From Planctomycetaceae bacterium (lineage in GTDB: Bacteria; Planctomycetota; Planctomycetia; Planctomycetales; Planctomycetaceae), in assembly GCA_021732845.1 (NCBI GenBank), contig JAKFUF010000047.1, forward strand, positions 1 through 64,000: a DNA stretch of 64,000 nucleotides, in the 5' to 3' direction. This document shows, piece after piece, positions 40,902-48,913 of the stretch (the stretch's first letter is position 1; the number at the start of each line of letters is the position of its first letter). Made by a program: the position numbers and the translations under genes. The notes beneath the pieces were generated by a model that was not told where the DNA came from, made no database searches, and saw nothing but the letters and a program-made list of their open reading frames with translations.

Positions 40902-42071
40902 ATGAATTCCGACCAGGACTCGCTGCACTTTGAAACCCGCTGCATTCATGTGGGGGTCGACAAGGACAGCGCCTTCAACAGTTGCACCACGCCCATCTAC
41001 CCCACCTCCACGTTTCGCTGGGAGGGGCTGGGGCAGACCAAGGGCTACGACTACACCCGGAGCGGCAACCCAACACGGCGGGCTCTCGAAGAAAACCTCG
41101 CCGCCCTGGAAGGCGGGATCGACTGCCGGGCCACTTCGACGGGCATGTCCGCCATCAATGCCGTGCTGCACTTCTTCAAACCCGGCGACCACATCATCGC
41201 CGGACATGACATCTACGGCGGCACCTACCGGCTGTTCGACAGCGTGTTTACCGGCATGGGCCTGAAGTTCTCCTTCGTCAACATGGAGAAGCCCGAGAAC
41301 GTGAAGGCGGCCCTGACTCCCGCCACGAAGTGCATCTGGATTGAAACCCCCAGCAATCCGCTGCTGAACCTGGTCGACATCCAGGCGGTCTGCGCTGTCG
41401 CCAAAGCCGCCGGCGTGATGACGATCGCCGACAACACGTTCATGTCCCCGTACTGCCAGCGCCCGTTCGAGTTCGGCGTGGATGTGGTGGTCCATTCCAC
41501 GACGAAATACCTGAACGGCCATTCCGACGTGGTGGGCGGCGCGGTGATCTCCAAAACCAAGGAGCATGCCGAGCGTGTCGGCTACATCGTCAACGCCCTG
41601 GGTCTGGCCTGCTCCCCCTTCGACGCGTGGCTCGTCCTCCGCGGCGTCAAGACGCTGGGGCCGCGGATGGAAGCCCACCAACGGGGAGCGATGGCGGTCG
41701 CCCAATTCCTCGCCAGGCATCCGCAGGTGTTGAAGGTGTATTACCCCGGCCTGCCCGACCATCCGCACCACGAACTGGCCAAGCGGCAGATGACCGGCTT
41801 CGGAGGAATGCTCAGCTTCGACGTCAAGGGTGGCCGGGAAGTGGCGGGCAAGGTGATGACGACCAGCAAACTGTTCGCCATGGCCGAGTCCCTGGGCGGC
41901 GTGGAGTCGCTGATTGAGCACCCCGACACGATGAGCCACCTGTCGATGACGCCCGAGGCCCGGAAGGCAGCGGGAATCACCGAAAACACGCTGCGTGTCT
42001 CGGTGGGGATCGAGCATCCCGATGACCTGATTGCCGACCTGGGCAAGGCACTGAAAGCGGCCGCGTCCTAA
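40902..42071 (+). CDS. Trans-sulfuration PLP enzyme (cystathionine gamma-synthase / O-acylhomoserine sulfhydrylase type)
   Basis: 389 residues from the ATG at 40902, AAGG about 11 bases upstream. Cys/Met-metabolism PLP family: YTRSGNPTRRALEENLAALEGG at 51-72, D177 in IADNTF, and the cofactor lysine K202 in HSTTKYLNGHSD. The C-terminal SLGGVESLIEHPDTMSH ... RVSVGIEHPDDLIADL is also typical. It makes cystathionine or homocysteine from an O-acyl homoserine, or runs the reverse lyase step; the exact reaction (MetB, MetZ or MetC-like) cannot be settled by eye. It acts in the cytosol in methionine/cysteine biosynthesis. Monocistronic, with a hairpin terminator at 42133-42156 and an ATTTTCG repeat upstream. 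Confidence 0.9.
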   Translation: MNSDQDSLHFETRCIHVGVDKDSAFNSCTTPIYPTSTFRWEGLGQTKGYDYTRSGNPTRRALEENLAALEGGIDCRATSTGMSAINAVLHFFKPGDHIIAGHDIYGGTYRLFDSVFTGMGLKFSFVNMEKPENVKAALTPATKCIWIETPSNPLLNLVDIQAVCAVAKAAGVMTIADNTFMSPYCQRPFEFGVDVVVHSTTKYLNGHSDVVGGAVISKTKEHAERVGYIVNALGLACSPFDAWLVLRGVKTLGPRMEAHQRGAMAVAQFLARHPQVLKVYYPGLPDHPHHELAKRQMTGFGGMLSFDVKGGREVAGKVMTTSKLFAMAESLGGVESLIEHPDTMSHLSMTPEARKAAGITENTLRVSVGIEHPDDLIADLGKALKAAAS

Positions 42072-42132
42072 TCGACGAGCCGTTTGGACCGCGCGTCATT
42101 CAGTTTTTGAAGGCGTGCGGCGTTCTAAAACC

Positions 42133-42156
42133 CCACCGAGTTTATCTCGGTGGTTT
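42133..42156 (+). terminator. Hairpin terminator after the trans-sulfuration gene
   Basis: CCACCGAG (42133-42140) pairs perfectly with CTCGGTGG (42146-42153) across TTTAT. AAAACC precedes and TTTCGG follows, so it could work in either direction, though the T run is short. It lies 62 bases after the stop codon. Confidence 0.65.
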
Positions 42157-42307
42157 CGGGCCTTCGTACTACGAGCGTGTGGATTGCCCCGTCCTGCAAA
42201 AGTCCGACATGGCATGAACCGCGGCGCTCTCGACTTACGCAAATTGAGCCCTGTGGCATAAGATAAACCTGACGTGTCCAACATAAGTCCATTCGAAGGT
42301 TTAAACG

Positions 42308-42458
42308 CAATTTCAGATTTCAAATTTCACAGTAAAATACCTTTTCGCCACATCACGCCTTCCGGGCGAGAGTGATGTACTTCGTTGCGGAGACGTGGCC
42401 GATGGTTCGATGTGGTCGCACAGACGGTGAAATTTGAAATTTGAGATTTGAAATCAAC
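42308..42458. repeat. AAATTTG heptamer repeat, two inverted arms (copy 1)
   Basis: The left arm at 42308-42340 reads in CAAATTT-type units followed by CACAGTAAAAT. The right arm at 42427-42458 reads AAATTTG AAATTTG AGATTTG AAAT. About 85 bases separate them. It ends about 40 bases before the start of the FmdB-type gene. The CAC[A/G]GTAAAAT extension is shared with the copy at 47295-47587. The rest of the 42072-42499 gap contains only the terminator. Confidence 0.78.
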
Positions 42459-42499
42459 CTCCCCCATCGTCCGGTTTGCTGAGAATTCGGAGTCTTTCG

Positions 42500-42724
42500 A
42501 TGCCGCTGTTTGAATTTCGCTGCCCAGGCTGCCACAACGATTTTGAGCTGCTCGTCCGTGCCCAGGACGTTCCCGCCTGCCCCTCATGCGGGACCGATCG
42601 CGTCGAGAAGTTGCTGAGTGCCGCGGCGGTGCCAAACATGAATTCGCTGGGCTCGCTGCCGATTGCGTCGGATTGTGCCACGCAGTCGGGTCCGCCATGC
42701 CGACCGAACTGCTGCCGGCTGTGA
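42500..42724 (+). CDS. FmdB-family zinc-ribbon protein
   Basis: 74 residues from the ATG at 42500, GGAG about 8 bases upstream. The start MPLFEFRCPGCHNDFELL with the Cys-x-x-Cys of RCPGC, and the second pair in PACPSCGTDRVEKLLS, define the FmdB/putative regulatory zinc-ribbon family. Four Cys should bind one zinc. Members are small cytosolic proteins with uncertain roles (originally linked to formamidase/amidase expression). The C-terminus is short and Cys/Pro-rich (GPPCRPNCCRL). The last 28 bases overlap the start of the GNAT gene in another frame, so translation of the two is probably coupled. Confidence 0.85.
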   Translation: MPLFEFRCPGCHNDFELLVRAQDVPACPSCGTDRVEKLLSAAAVPNMNSLGSLPIASDCATQSGPPCRPNCCRL

Positions 42725-43710
42725 CGAATCCGGCGGCCATCACCATTGAGAAGTGTCCCACCGCATTGGTGGTGCCGGCGCTGGAGCTACTGTATCAAGA
42801 CTTCGATTTCGACCAGCGGCAGGCGCGCGTGCAGGAACTGCTGAGCCGCGCCTTGGCAGGCCGGCTCAGTTTTGAAAACCTGATGATCGCACAATGGGGC
42901 GACCGCCAGAATCCGCAGCTTTGCGGCGTCGTGTTCGCCGCCATCCAGCCCGGACAAATCGCCCTGCTGGAACAGCCGGCGGCCGATTCTCAACACGGTC
43001 CCACAGGTCCGCAGCGCGAAGCGTTGCTGGACCAGTTGCTGCAGGCTCTCGCCTTGCGGCTCGACCGGCAGGGGATCTTGTTCGCCCAGGCGCTGCGGCA
43101 TCCAGTGGAGGTTGCCGTCGGCCAGCGGCTGGACCGCAACGGCTTTCACAGCCAGGGCGACATGCTCTGGTTGAGCCGGACCCTGCACGACCTGCCACGG
43201 GATCTACCCGCCCAGACCTCATCGGCGGCAAACGCAGCACAACCGTTGCAGTTGGTTCGATACTTGCCGATTCTTCATGATCGGTTTGCCGCGCTGGTCG
43301 AAGAGACCTATCAAGGATCGCTGGATTGTCCGCAGTTGGCGGCGGTGCGGACGGGCCATCAGGCACTTCAGGCCCATCAGGCGGTCGGCACCGGCGAACC
43401 CCATCTGTGGCGGTTGTACGCCCTCGGCGGACGGGACGTTGCCGTGCTTCTCCTGGCAGCCCAACCGGACCCATTGATTTGGGAAATCGTGTACGTCGGG
43501 GTCACGCCGACGGCGCGTGGCCAGGGCGTCGCCCGGCGGGCGATTTTCGCGGCTTTGCTGGAAGCCAGAGCGGCGGGCCGTGAACAGGTCGACCTGGCCA
43601 CGCTCGATGCAAATGTCTACGCAAACGAGATTTATCGCTCGCTGGGCTTTAAGGAGACAAATCGACTGACGGTGCATTTGCGGCTCCGACCGTCTATGAA
43701 GATTCCGTGA
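42697..43710 (+). CDS. GNAT-family N-acetyltransferase
   Basis: 337 residues from the ATG at 42697, overlapping the FmdB-type gene by 28 bases. The last 100 residues hold the acetyl-CoA-binding core: VYVGVTPTARGQGVARRAIFAALLEARAAG (motif A, RGQGVA) followed by YANEIYRSLGFKETNRLTVHL. The first 200 residues look like a degenerate second GNAT-like half (LCGVVFAAIQPGQIALLEQPA ... LHDLPRDLPAQ), so a two-domain arrangement is likely. The acceptor is unknown; such proteins acetylate amino groups on metabolites or proteins in the cytosol. The last gene before the dnaA leader. Confidence 0.85.
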   Translation: MPTELLPAVTNPAAITIEKCPTALVVPALELLYQDFDFDQRQARVQELLSRALAGRLSFENLMIAQWGDRQNPQLCGVVFAAIQPGQIALLEQPAADSQHGPTGPQREALLDQLLQALALRLDRQGILFAQALRHPVEVAVGQRLDRNGFHSQGDMLWLSRTLHDLPRDLPAQTSSAANAAQPLQLVRYLPILHDRFAALVEETYQGSLDCPQLAAVRTGHQALQAHQAVGTGEPHLWRLYALGGRDVAVLLLAAQPDPLIWEIVYVGVTPTARGQGVARRAIFAALLEARAAGREQVDLATLDANVYANEIYRSLGFKETNRLTVHLRLRPSMKIP

Positions 43711-43808
43711 ATCGACAGGTTTTGCACAGGGAGTTTTTGGGTCGTTTCGCCTTTCCTCGGGGATTCCAGCAGATCGGTTTGGAGCCTTCAACAAATTCAC
43801 ATTTCGGT

Positions 43809-43836
43809 TTGACACTGGCGCGCCGCCGGATAGGAT
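43809..43836 (+). promoter_or_regulatory. Candidate sigma-70 promoter upstream of dnaA
   Basis: A consensus -35 TTGACA (43809-43814), a 16-base spacer and TAGGAT (43831-43836). It points at dnaA, whose chosen start is 340 bases further on. If it is used, dnaA has a long 5' leader. No other gene is recognised in 43711-44176; frames there lack ribosome-binding sites. No TTATCCACA-type DnaA boxes were seen in this gap. Confidence 0.4.
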
Positions 43837-44176
43837 CTGTCTCACTGAAGCATGATTCCGAGCAGTATTCAGTTCCCTTCGTGAACGCGGTTGGTGCCCG
43901 CTCATGAAGGCTTCCCAGTCGACAAGTTGCACACGTTCCCGTCTTGGGCTGTTCCCCGGAAGGGCCTGCGGAGCATTCGTGCGCTGTCATCCCATTCAGT
44001 TGCGCCGGTCTACCCGTGCGCCGAGTCCTCCGCGCGTCCTGTGCCGATCGTCTATTGGCCTGGGTGCAGCGGCGGGGTTGGCACGCGATGGAGCGGCGCG
44101 TCGATGGACGGCAGCAGGGCTATAAGACCAGCCCGCGATGCAGACGAGCGGAGGCGTGTGCGCGGAGGGTGGCAAG

Positions 44177-45844
44177 ATGCAACCCGAAGGCACGTTCATG
44201 GTGTCAGCGAAGGAACTGTCCCCCACGGACGCTGTGCGGGGGCAACTGGTGCAGAGTCTTGGCAGCCAGGTTTATCAACAATGGTTTCACGACCGCACAC
44301 ATTGGGAGTTGCACGATGCCGAGTTGACCGTCTGGGTACAGAATGCCTTCCTGCAGCGCTGGTTGAAGAAGCAGTTCCGCGCCCCGTTGGCCGCCGCTGC
44401 CGAAGTGGTGCTCGGCAATCCGGTCACCGTTCGTTTTGAAGTCGCGGCCGCTGGCGAGGCGGCCCCAGTGTCCGGCATTGCGCCGAGCCACGAGGTCAGC
44501 CAAGTGGCGGGGATCCCTTTCTCAGGGTCATCCCCCGCTCCTGCCCTGCGTTGCCCTCTCGTGCCCTCACTGGCCCGTATCCAGGCACCGCCCTCGAACG
44601 GGGCTGGCATCAACTCGGCGGTGGTGCGCCCCGTGGTCGACCCGGTCTTGGCCGCGACCGTCGCCTTTCCCGCAGAAGGTGCGGCGATGCTGGAAGTGGC
44701 AGCCGCAGTTGTCACTCCGGTTGCACCCGTGGCTTCAGCAACCCCAGCGGGCACACGGACCGAACCGGTGCGTCTGGAAGCTCCCGACTACACCCCCTCG
44801 GGCCGCCGAAGGTTTGCCGACCTCTCCGAATTCGTGGTCGGCTCATGCAATGAAATGGCGATGTCCGCGGCCCAGCGTGTCTGTCAGCGGTTGGGTGCCC
44901 AGGACGGCGCGCTGTTCATCTGCGGTCCGGTGGGGACCGGCAAGACGCACCTGTTGGAAGGCCTCTATCGGCAAATCCGTCGGCAGCAGCCGGCCATTCA
45001 GGTGCTGTATCTGACCGCCGAGAACTTCACGAACTACTTCACCGAAGCCCTGCGGAACCACACGCTGCCAGCCTTCCGCCAGAAGTTTCGCAACGTCGGC
45101 GTCCTGATCGTGGACGATGTCGATTTTCTGGAAGGCAAGCGAGTCGTTCAAGAAGAATTCTTGCACACCTACAAGCAGCTCACGTCACTGGGACGACAGG
45201 TGATCGTCGCCAGCGATCGCCACCCGCGGCTCATCTCCAAACTCTCAGAGGAACTGATCACGCGCTTTCTCTCCGGCGTCGTTTGCCGATTGGAAGCACC
45301 TGATGCGGTGACACGGGAGGCGATCGCCCTGCGAAAAGCTGGCAAGATGAACCTGGAGTGTACTCCCGAAGCTCTCAAATACGTGGCTCAGCGGTTCACC
45401 CGCAATGTCCGGGAACTGGAGGGGGCGCTCAACTGTCTGCAGACCTGGCAGTCCATGACCAGCAAGCGTGTGGGAATTACCGCAGCGCGGCAGGTGTTGG
45501 GTGACTTGGAACGCGACTGCACGAAAGTGATCCGCCTGCCCGATGTGGAGCGGGTCGTCTGTTCGACCTTTGGAATTGAACCGGCAGACCTGCGGTCGTC
45601 GCGGCGGACAAAGTCGCTGACCCAGCCACGGATGCTGGCGATGTACCTCGCCAGAAAACTGACCGCGGCCGCCTACGCGGAGATTGGTGAGTTTTTTGGC
45701 GGCCGCAACCACAGCACCGTGATCTCCGCCGAACGCAAGATCGACGAGTGGCTGCAGGGCGCAGAGCCGATCCGCGTTTCGGCACAACAGCTCTCCATGG
45801 GCGAGCTGCTGGCCTCGCTCGAACAGCAGCTTCAGGCAGGATGA
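44177..45844 (+). CDS. dnaA: Chromosomal replication initiator DnaA with extended linker
   Basis: 555 residues from the ATG at 44177 (GGAGG about 9 bases upstream; an ATG at 44198 is possible). Domain I is at about 20-85 (QVYQQWFHDRTHWELHDAELTVWVQNAFLQRWL). Domain II is an unusually long Ala/Pro/Val-rich linker to about 205. The AAA+ domain has Walker A GPVGTGKTH with K256, Walker B VLIVDDVDF near 309-317, and the arginine-finger region ITRFLSG. Domain IV carries the DNA-binding signature SRRTKSLTQPRMLAMYLARKLT ... GGRNHSTVISAERKI. It binds DnaA boxes and opens the origin. The gene is not next to dnaN, recF or gyrB; purA follows after 125 bases. Confidence 0.93.
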   Translation: MQPEGTFMVSAKELSPTDAVRGQLVQSLGSQVYQQWFHDRTHWELHDAELTVWVQNAFLQRWLKKQFRAPLAAAAEVVLGNPVTVRFEVAAAGEAAPVSGIAPSHEVSQVAGIPFSGSSPAPALRCPLVPSLARIQAPPSNGAGINSAVVRPVVDPVLAATVAFPAEGAAMLEVAAAVVTPVAPVASATPAGTRTEPVRLEAPDYTPSGRRRFADLSEFVVGSCNEMAMSAAQRVCQRLGAQDGALFICGPVGTGKTHLLEGLYRQIRRQQPAIQVLYLTAENFTNYFTEALRNHTLPAFRQKFRNVGVLIVDDVDFLEGKRVVQEEFLHTYKQLTSLGRQVIVASDRHPRLISKLSEELITRFLSGVVCRLEAPDAVTREAIALRKAGKMNLECTPEALKYVAQRFTRNVRELEGALNCLQTWQSMTSKRVGITAARQVLGDLERDCTKVIRLPDVERVVCSTFGIEPADLRSSRRTKSLTQPRMLAMYLARKLTAAAYAEIGEFFGGRNHSTVISAERKIDEWLQGAEPIRVSAQQLSMGELLASLEQQLQAG

Positions 45845-45868
45845 CACGCCCGTTTCGGCCGCAACCAT

Positions 45869-45896
45869 TTGTTCTTCCCGAAATCGCCGCTACACT
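45869..45896 (+). promoter_or_regulatory. Candidate sigma-70 promoter for purA
   Basis: TTGTTC (45869-45874), a 16-base spacer and TACACT (45891-45896), 74 bases before the purA start in the dnaA-purA gap. Each element matches the consensus at four of six positions. Confidence 0.35.
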
Positions 45897-45969
45897 GAGA
45901 CGGTTGATTTTCGGCCGGTCTTCCGTGGCTTGCCGGTGCCACTTGAACTGATCCCAGAAAGTGTGAATT

Positions 45970-47250
45970 GTGTCGTCAACAGCGGTGATCGGCCTGCAAT
46001 GGGGAGACGAGGCCAAAGGGAAAATCGTTGACATCTTGACCGAGCAGCACGACATCGTCGTCCGCTACCAGGGTGGCAACAATGCCGGCCATACCGTCGT
46101 CTGCCAGGGTCAGACCTACAAGCTCTCGCTGCTGCCTGTTGGCGTCCTCAACCCCCGCGTCACTTCGGTCATCGGCCCGGGTGTGGTGGTGAACCCCAAG
46201 GCGCTCGAATCTGAAATTTCGATGCTAGCCGGTCGCGGCGTCAATGTCGGCCAGAACCTGCTGATCAGCGACCGCGCGCACGTGATTTTTCCGTATCACA
46301 TCGCTGAAGAAGCGGCGTTCGAACGATCCCGCGGCAACGAGGCGATCGGCACAACGGGCCGCGGCATTGGCACCTGCTATCGCGACAAAATCGGCCGCAT
46401 CCATGCCATGCGCGTGGGCGATCTGCTCCGCCCGGTCTCCTTCAAGTCGCGCCTGAAGGATGTGGTCGATTACAAGAACACCATCCTCAAGGCGCTGACA
46501 CCGGGATTCGAAGCGCTTGATGCGGAGGCGATCGCCACTGAATATCTGGCGCATGCCGAACGCTTCAAACCCCACGTGACCGACACCACCAGCTTCCTGC
46601 ACAAGGCCCTGGCCAACGGCAAGCGGCTGATTTTTGAAGGTGCGCAGGGTAGCCTGCTGGACATCGATCACGGCTCGTTCCCCTATGTCACCTCCTCCAA
46701 CAGTTCCGGCAGCGGTCTGCACAATGGCAGCGGCGTGCCAGAGCGGCATCTCACCAAAATCATCGGTGTGGTCAAGGCTTACACCACCCGCGTTGGCGGC
46801 GGCCCGTTCCCCACGGAGCTGGACAACCCCACCGGCGAACACATCCGCAAGATTGGTCGCGAGTACGGAACGGTGACCGGCCGCCCGCGGCGCTGTGGCT
46901 GGTTTGACGGCGTGGCTTCCAGCTACGGCGGACGGGTCAGCGGTGTGACCTGTGTGGCGATCATGCTGCTCGACGTGTTGAGCGAGCTGGACGAAATCGG
47001 CATCTGCACGCACTACGAAATCAACGGCGAGCGAACCGCTGATTTCCCGAGCCACGTCGAGGATCTGGCCGCGGCAAAACCGGTGTACCGCATGCTGCCC
47101 GGCTGGAAGCAGGACATCTCCGGCGTCAAGAAGCTGGCCGATTTCCCCGCCCGCGCCCGCGCCTACATCGACACCATCGCCGACCTGATGGGCGTCCCCG
47201 TCACCCTCTTGTCGGTGGGTCCCGATCGGGAACAGACGGTGATGCTGTAG
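45970..47250 (+). CDS. purA: Adenylosuccinate synthetase PurA
   Basis: 426 residues from a GTG at 45970; the following [20 protein letters not shown] matches the family start, although the usual GDEGKGK glycine is alanine here. GTP/IMP-binding blocks are present: [51 protein letters not shown] and [12 protein letters not shown]. It joins IMP and aspartate using GTP to form adenylosuccinate, the first committed step to AMP, in the cytosol. Length is normal. The ribosome-binding site is weak (GAAAG about 9 bases upstream), consistent with a GTG start. It follows dnaA after 125 bases that include a promoter-like sequence, so co-transcription is possible but not required. Confidence 0.95.
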   Translation: MSSTAVIGLQWGDEAKGKIVDILTEQHDIVVRYQGGNNAGHTVVCQGQTYKLSLLPVGVLNPRVTSVIGPGVVVNPKALESEISMLAGRGVNVGQNLLISDRAHVIFPYHIAEEAAFERSRGNEAIGTTGRGIGTCYRDKIGRIHAMRVGDLLRPVSFKSRLKDVVDYKNTILKALTPGFEALDAEAIATEYLAHAERFKPHVTDTTSFLHKALANGKRLIFEGAQGSLLDIDHGSFPYVTSSNSSGSGLHNGSGVPERHLTKIIGVVKAYTTRVGGGPFPTELDNPTGEHIRKIGREYGTVTGRPRRCGWFDGVASSYGGRVSGVTCVAIMLLDVLSELDEIGICTHYEINGERTADFPSHVEDLAAAKPVYRMLPGWKQDISGVKKLADFPARARAYIDTIADLMGVPVTLLSVGPDREQTVML

Positions 47251-47294
47251 GGATGACGCCCCTCGCGGGTGACAACGCCCATGGCAGGCCCTAG

Positions 47295-47587
47295 GAATCT
47301 CAAATTTCAGATTTCAAATTTCACGGTAAAATGTCGTTCCTGTGAGATGTCCTCCCGTGGTGCTTGAGGTCTTCCCTAATGCCACGAAAGAATTTGACAG
47401 AAAAATTCTTGACAAAAACATGCTGCTGCTCCAGCTCGCGCTGAGATACGGATCTTTTTGTCAGTAAATTTTTGTGTCAAATCTGGCGCGTTAGAGCAAT
47501 CCTGATCTGCGCAAGAATCGCAGGCGCAGATCAGAAGATCCCGAGCCTACATACTGTGAAATTTGAAATCTGAAATTTGAAATTGTT
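47295..47587. repeat. AAATTTG heptamer repeat, two inverted arms (copy 2)
   Basis: The left arm at 47295-47332 has CAAATTT-type units followed by CACGGTAAAAT. The right arm at 47556-47587 has AAATTTG-type units in the opposite sense. The 220-base spacer includes an AT-rich stretch with repeated AAATTTTTG-like runs (47395-47480). It lies in the gap where purA and leuB converge, so this copy is not 5' of a gene. Confidence 0.75.
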
Positions 47588-47598
47588 TCAGCCATAAT

Positions 47599-47624
47599 CC
47601 GGAGGCCGCTGATTTGGCCTCCGG
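47599..47624 (-). terminator. Hairpin after leuB
   Basis: CCGGAGGCC (47599-47607) and GGCCTCCGG (47616-47624) form a perfect 9-bp GC-rich stem with an 8-base loop, 17 bases beyond the leuB stop. There is no T run on the minus strand, so it would be a non-canonical terminator or an mRNA 3'-end stabiliser. Confidence 0.5.
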
Positions 47625-47640
47625 TTCAATGTCCCAACGC

Positions 47641-48708
47641 CTAGAGCTGCCGTAGCACCAAGTCGCCCATCGCCCGCGTGGCGATGCTTGGTTTTCCCGC
47701 GGCGATGTCGGCGGTGCGGGCACCTTGTTGCAGCACCGTTTCCACGGCGGTTTCGATCGTCGTGGCTTCCTGTTCCAGCTTGAGCGAGTGCCGCAGCAAC
47801 ATGGCCGCCGCCAGAATCGTGGCGAGCGGATTGGCGATCCCCTTGCCGGCGATGTCCGGTGCCGAGCCGTGAATCGGCTCGTACAGGCCTGGACCCGGTT
47901 CACCGAGCGAGGCCGAAGGCAACAGGCCCATCGAACCTGTCAGCATCGAGCCTTCGTCGGTCAGGATGTCGCCGAACAGGTTCTCGGTGACGACCACATC
48001 GAAATCGCGTGGCCGCGACAACAGATGCATCGCCATCGCGTCGACCAGCACCGTGTCGTACTTGATGTCGGGGAATTCTTCCTTCATGACGCGGGCGGTC
48101 ACGCTCCGCCACAACCGTGAGACTTCGAGCACGTTGGCCTTGTCGACCATCGTCAGTTTGCCGCGGCGTCCACGGGCGGCGGTGGCCGCCAGCCGAACAA
48201 TGCGCTCAATTTCGCCAGTGCTGTAGATCATCACACTCCACGCCTCTTCCCCGCTGGGATGGGGCTTGCGGCCGGACTCACCAAAGTAGACGCCGCCGGT
48301 CAACTCGCGGAAGAAGAGAATGTCCGTGCCTTCCAGAATCTCCCTCTTCAGCGGGGATGCGTCCAGCAGGTGCGCTGACGGCTTGATCGGCCGGAGGTTG
48401 GCAAACAGGCCCAGTTCCTTGCGGATCTTGAGCAACCCGACTTCCGGCCGCGTCTTGGCCGCTGGGTCATCCCATTTCGGTCCGCCCACCGCTCCCAGCA
48501 GCACCGCGTCCGCCTTGCGGCAGGCCGCGAGAGTTTCATCCGGCAGCGGGTTGCCGTGGGTGTCGATGGCGTTGCCGCCCATCGGGCAGGAGGTGAAGGC
48601 AAACTTGTGACCGAATTTCGCAGCCACGGCTTCGAGCACCCGCACGGCTTCCGCCACGACTTCCGGACCGATCCCATCGCCCGGCAGCAACACAATCTTC
48701 GCATCCAT
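47641..48708 (-). CDS. leuB: 3-isopropylmalate dehydrogenase LeuB
   Basis: 355 residues from the ATG at 48708, AAGGG about 11 bases upstream. Family blocks: [24 protein letters not shown] at the N-terminus, [31 protein letters not shown], the metal/substrate segment [13 protein letters not shown], and [28 protein letters not shown]. It ends with the NAD-binding [18 protein letters not shown]. It oxidatively decarboxylates 3-isopropylmalate in leucine synthesis, using NAD and a divalent metal. Other leu genes are not nearby. It is divergent from cinA across about 200 bases. Discriminating residues (NAD-type [15 protein letters not shown] rather than the NADP-isocitrate type) support LeuB over isocitrate or tartrate dehydrogenase. 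Confidence 0.95.
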   Translation of the reverse strand: MDAKIVLLPGDGIGPEVVAEAVRVLEAVAAKFGHKFAFTSCPMGGNAIDTHGNPLPDETLAACRKADAVLLGAVGGPKWDDPAAKTRPEVGLLKIRKELGLFANLRPIKPSAHLLDASPLKREILEGTDILFFRELTGGVYFGESGRKPHPSGEEAWSVMIYSTGEIERIVRLAATAARGRRGKLTMVDKANVLEVSRLWRSVTARVMKEEFPDIKYDTVLVDAMAMHLLSRPRDFDVVVTENLFGDILTDEGSMLTGSMGLLPSASLGEPGPGLYEPIHGSAPDIAGKGIANPLATILAAAMLLRHSLKLEQEATTIETAVETVLQQGARTADIAAGKPSIATRAMGDLVLRQL

Positions 48709-48913
48709 CGGAACGCATCCCTTAAATAGCCTGGCAGGAATAGAGAGCCCTGCCTGTTGTCACATGATCTGCAGCCTCGAATTTGCCGCCCATCATCATG
48801 GATCGGCGTGGTCCTCGCAACCACCAAAGTCCGTTTCAAGATGTCAAAACAGTTCGTATTCTTCCCTCATCGCCGTTCACAGCCTTCCGCGCGTCATTCT
48901 GGTCCGAGCCACC

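Noticed and set aside
43891-44439. Open frame overlapping the dnaA start region
   Set aside because: No family, poor start and it runs into dnaA in another frame; dnaA's own start has GGAGG at proper spacing.
43711-45969. dnaA flanks considered as the replication origin
   Set aside because: No TTATCCACA-type boxes and no AT-rich unwinding region could be read; skew cannot be computed here.
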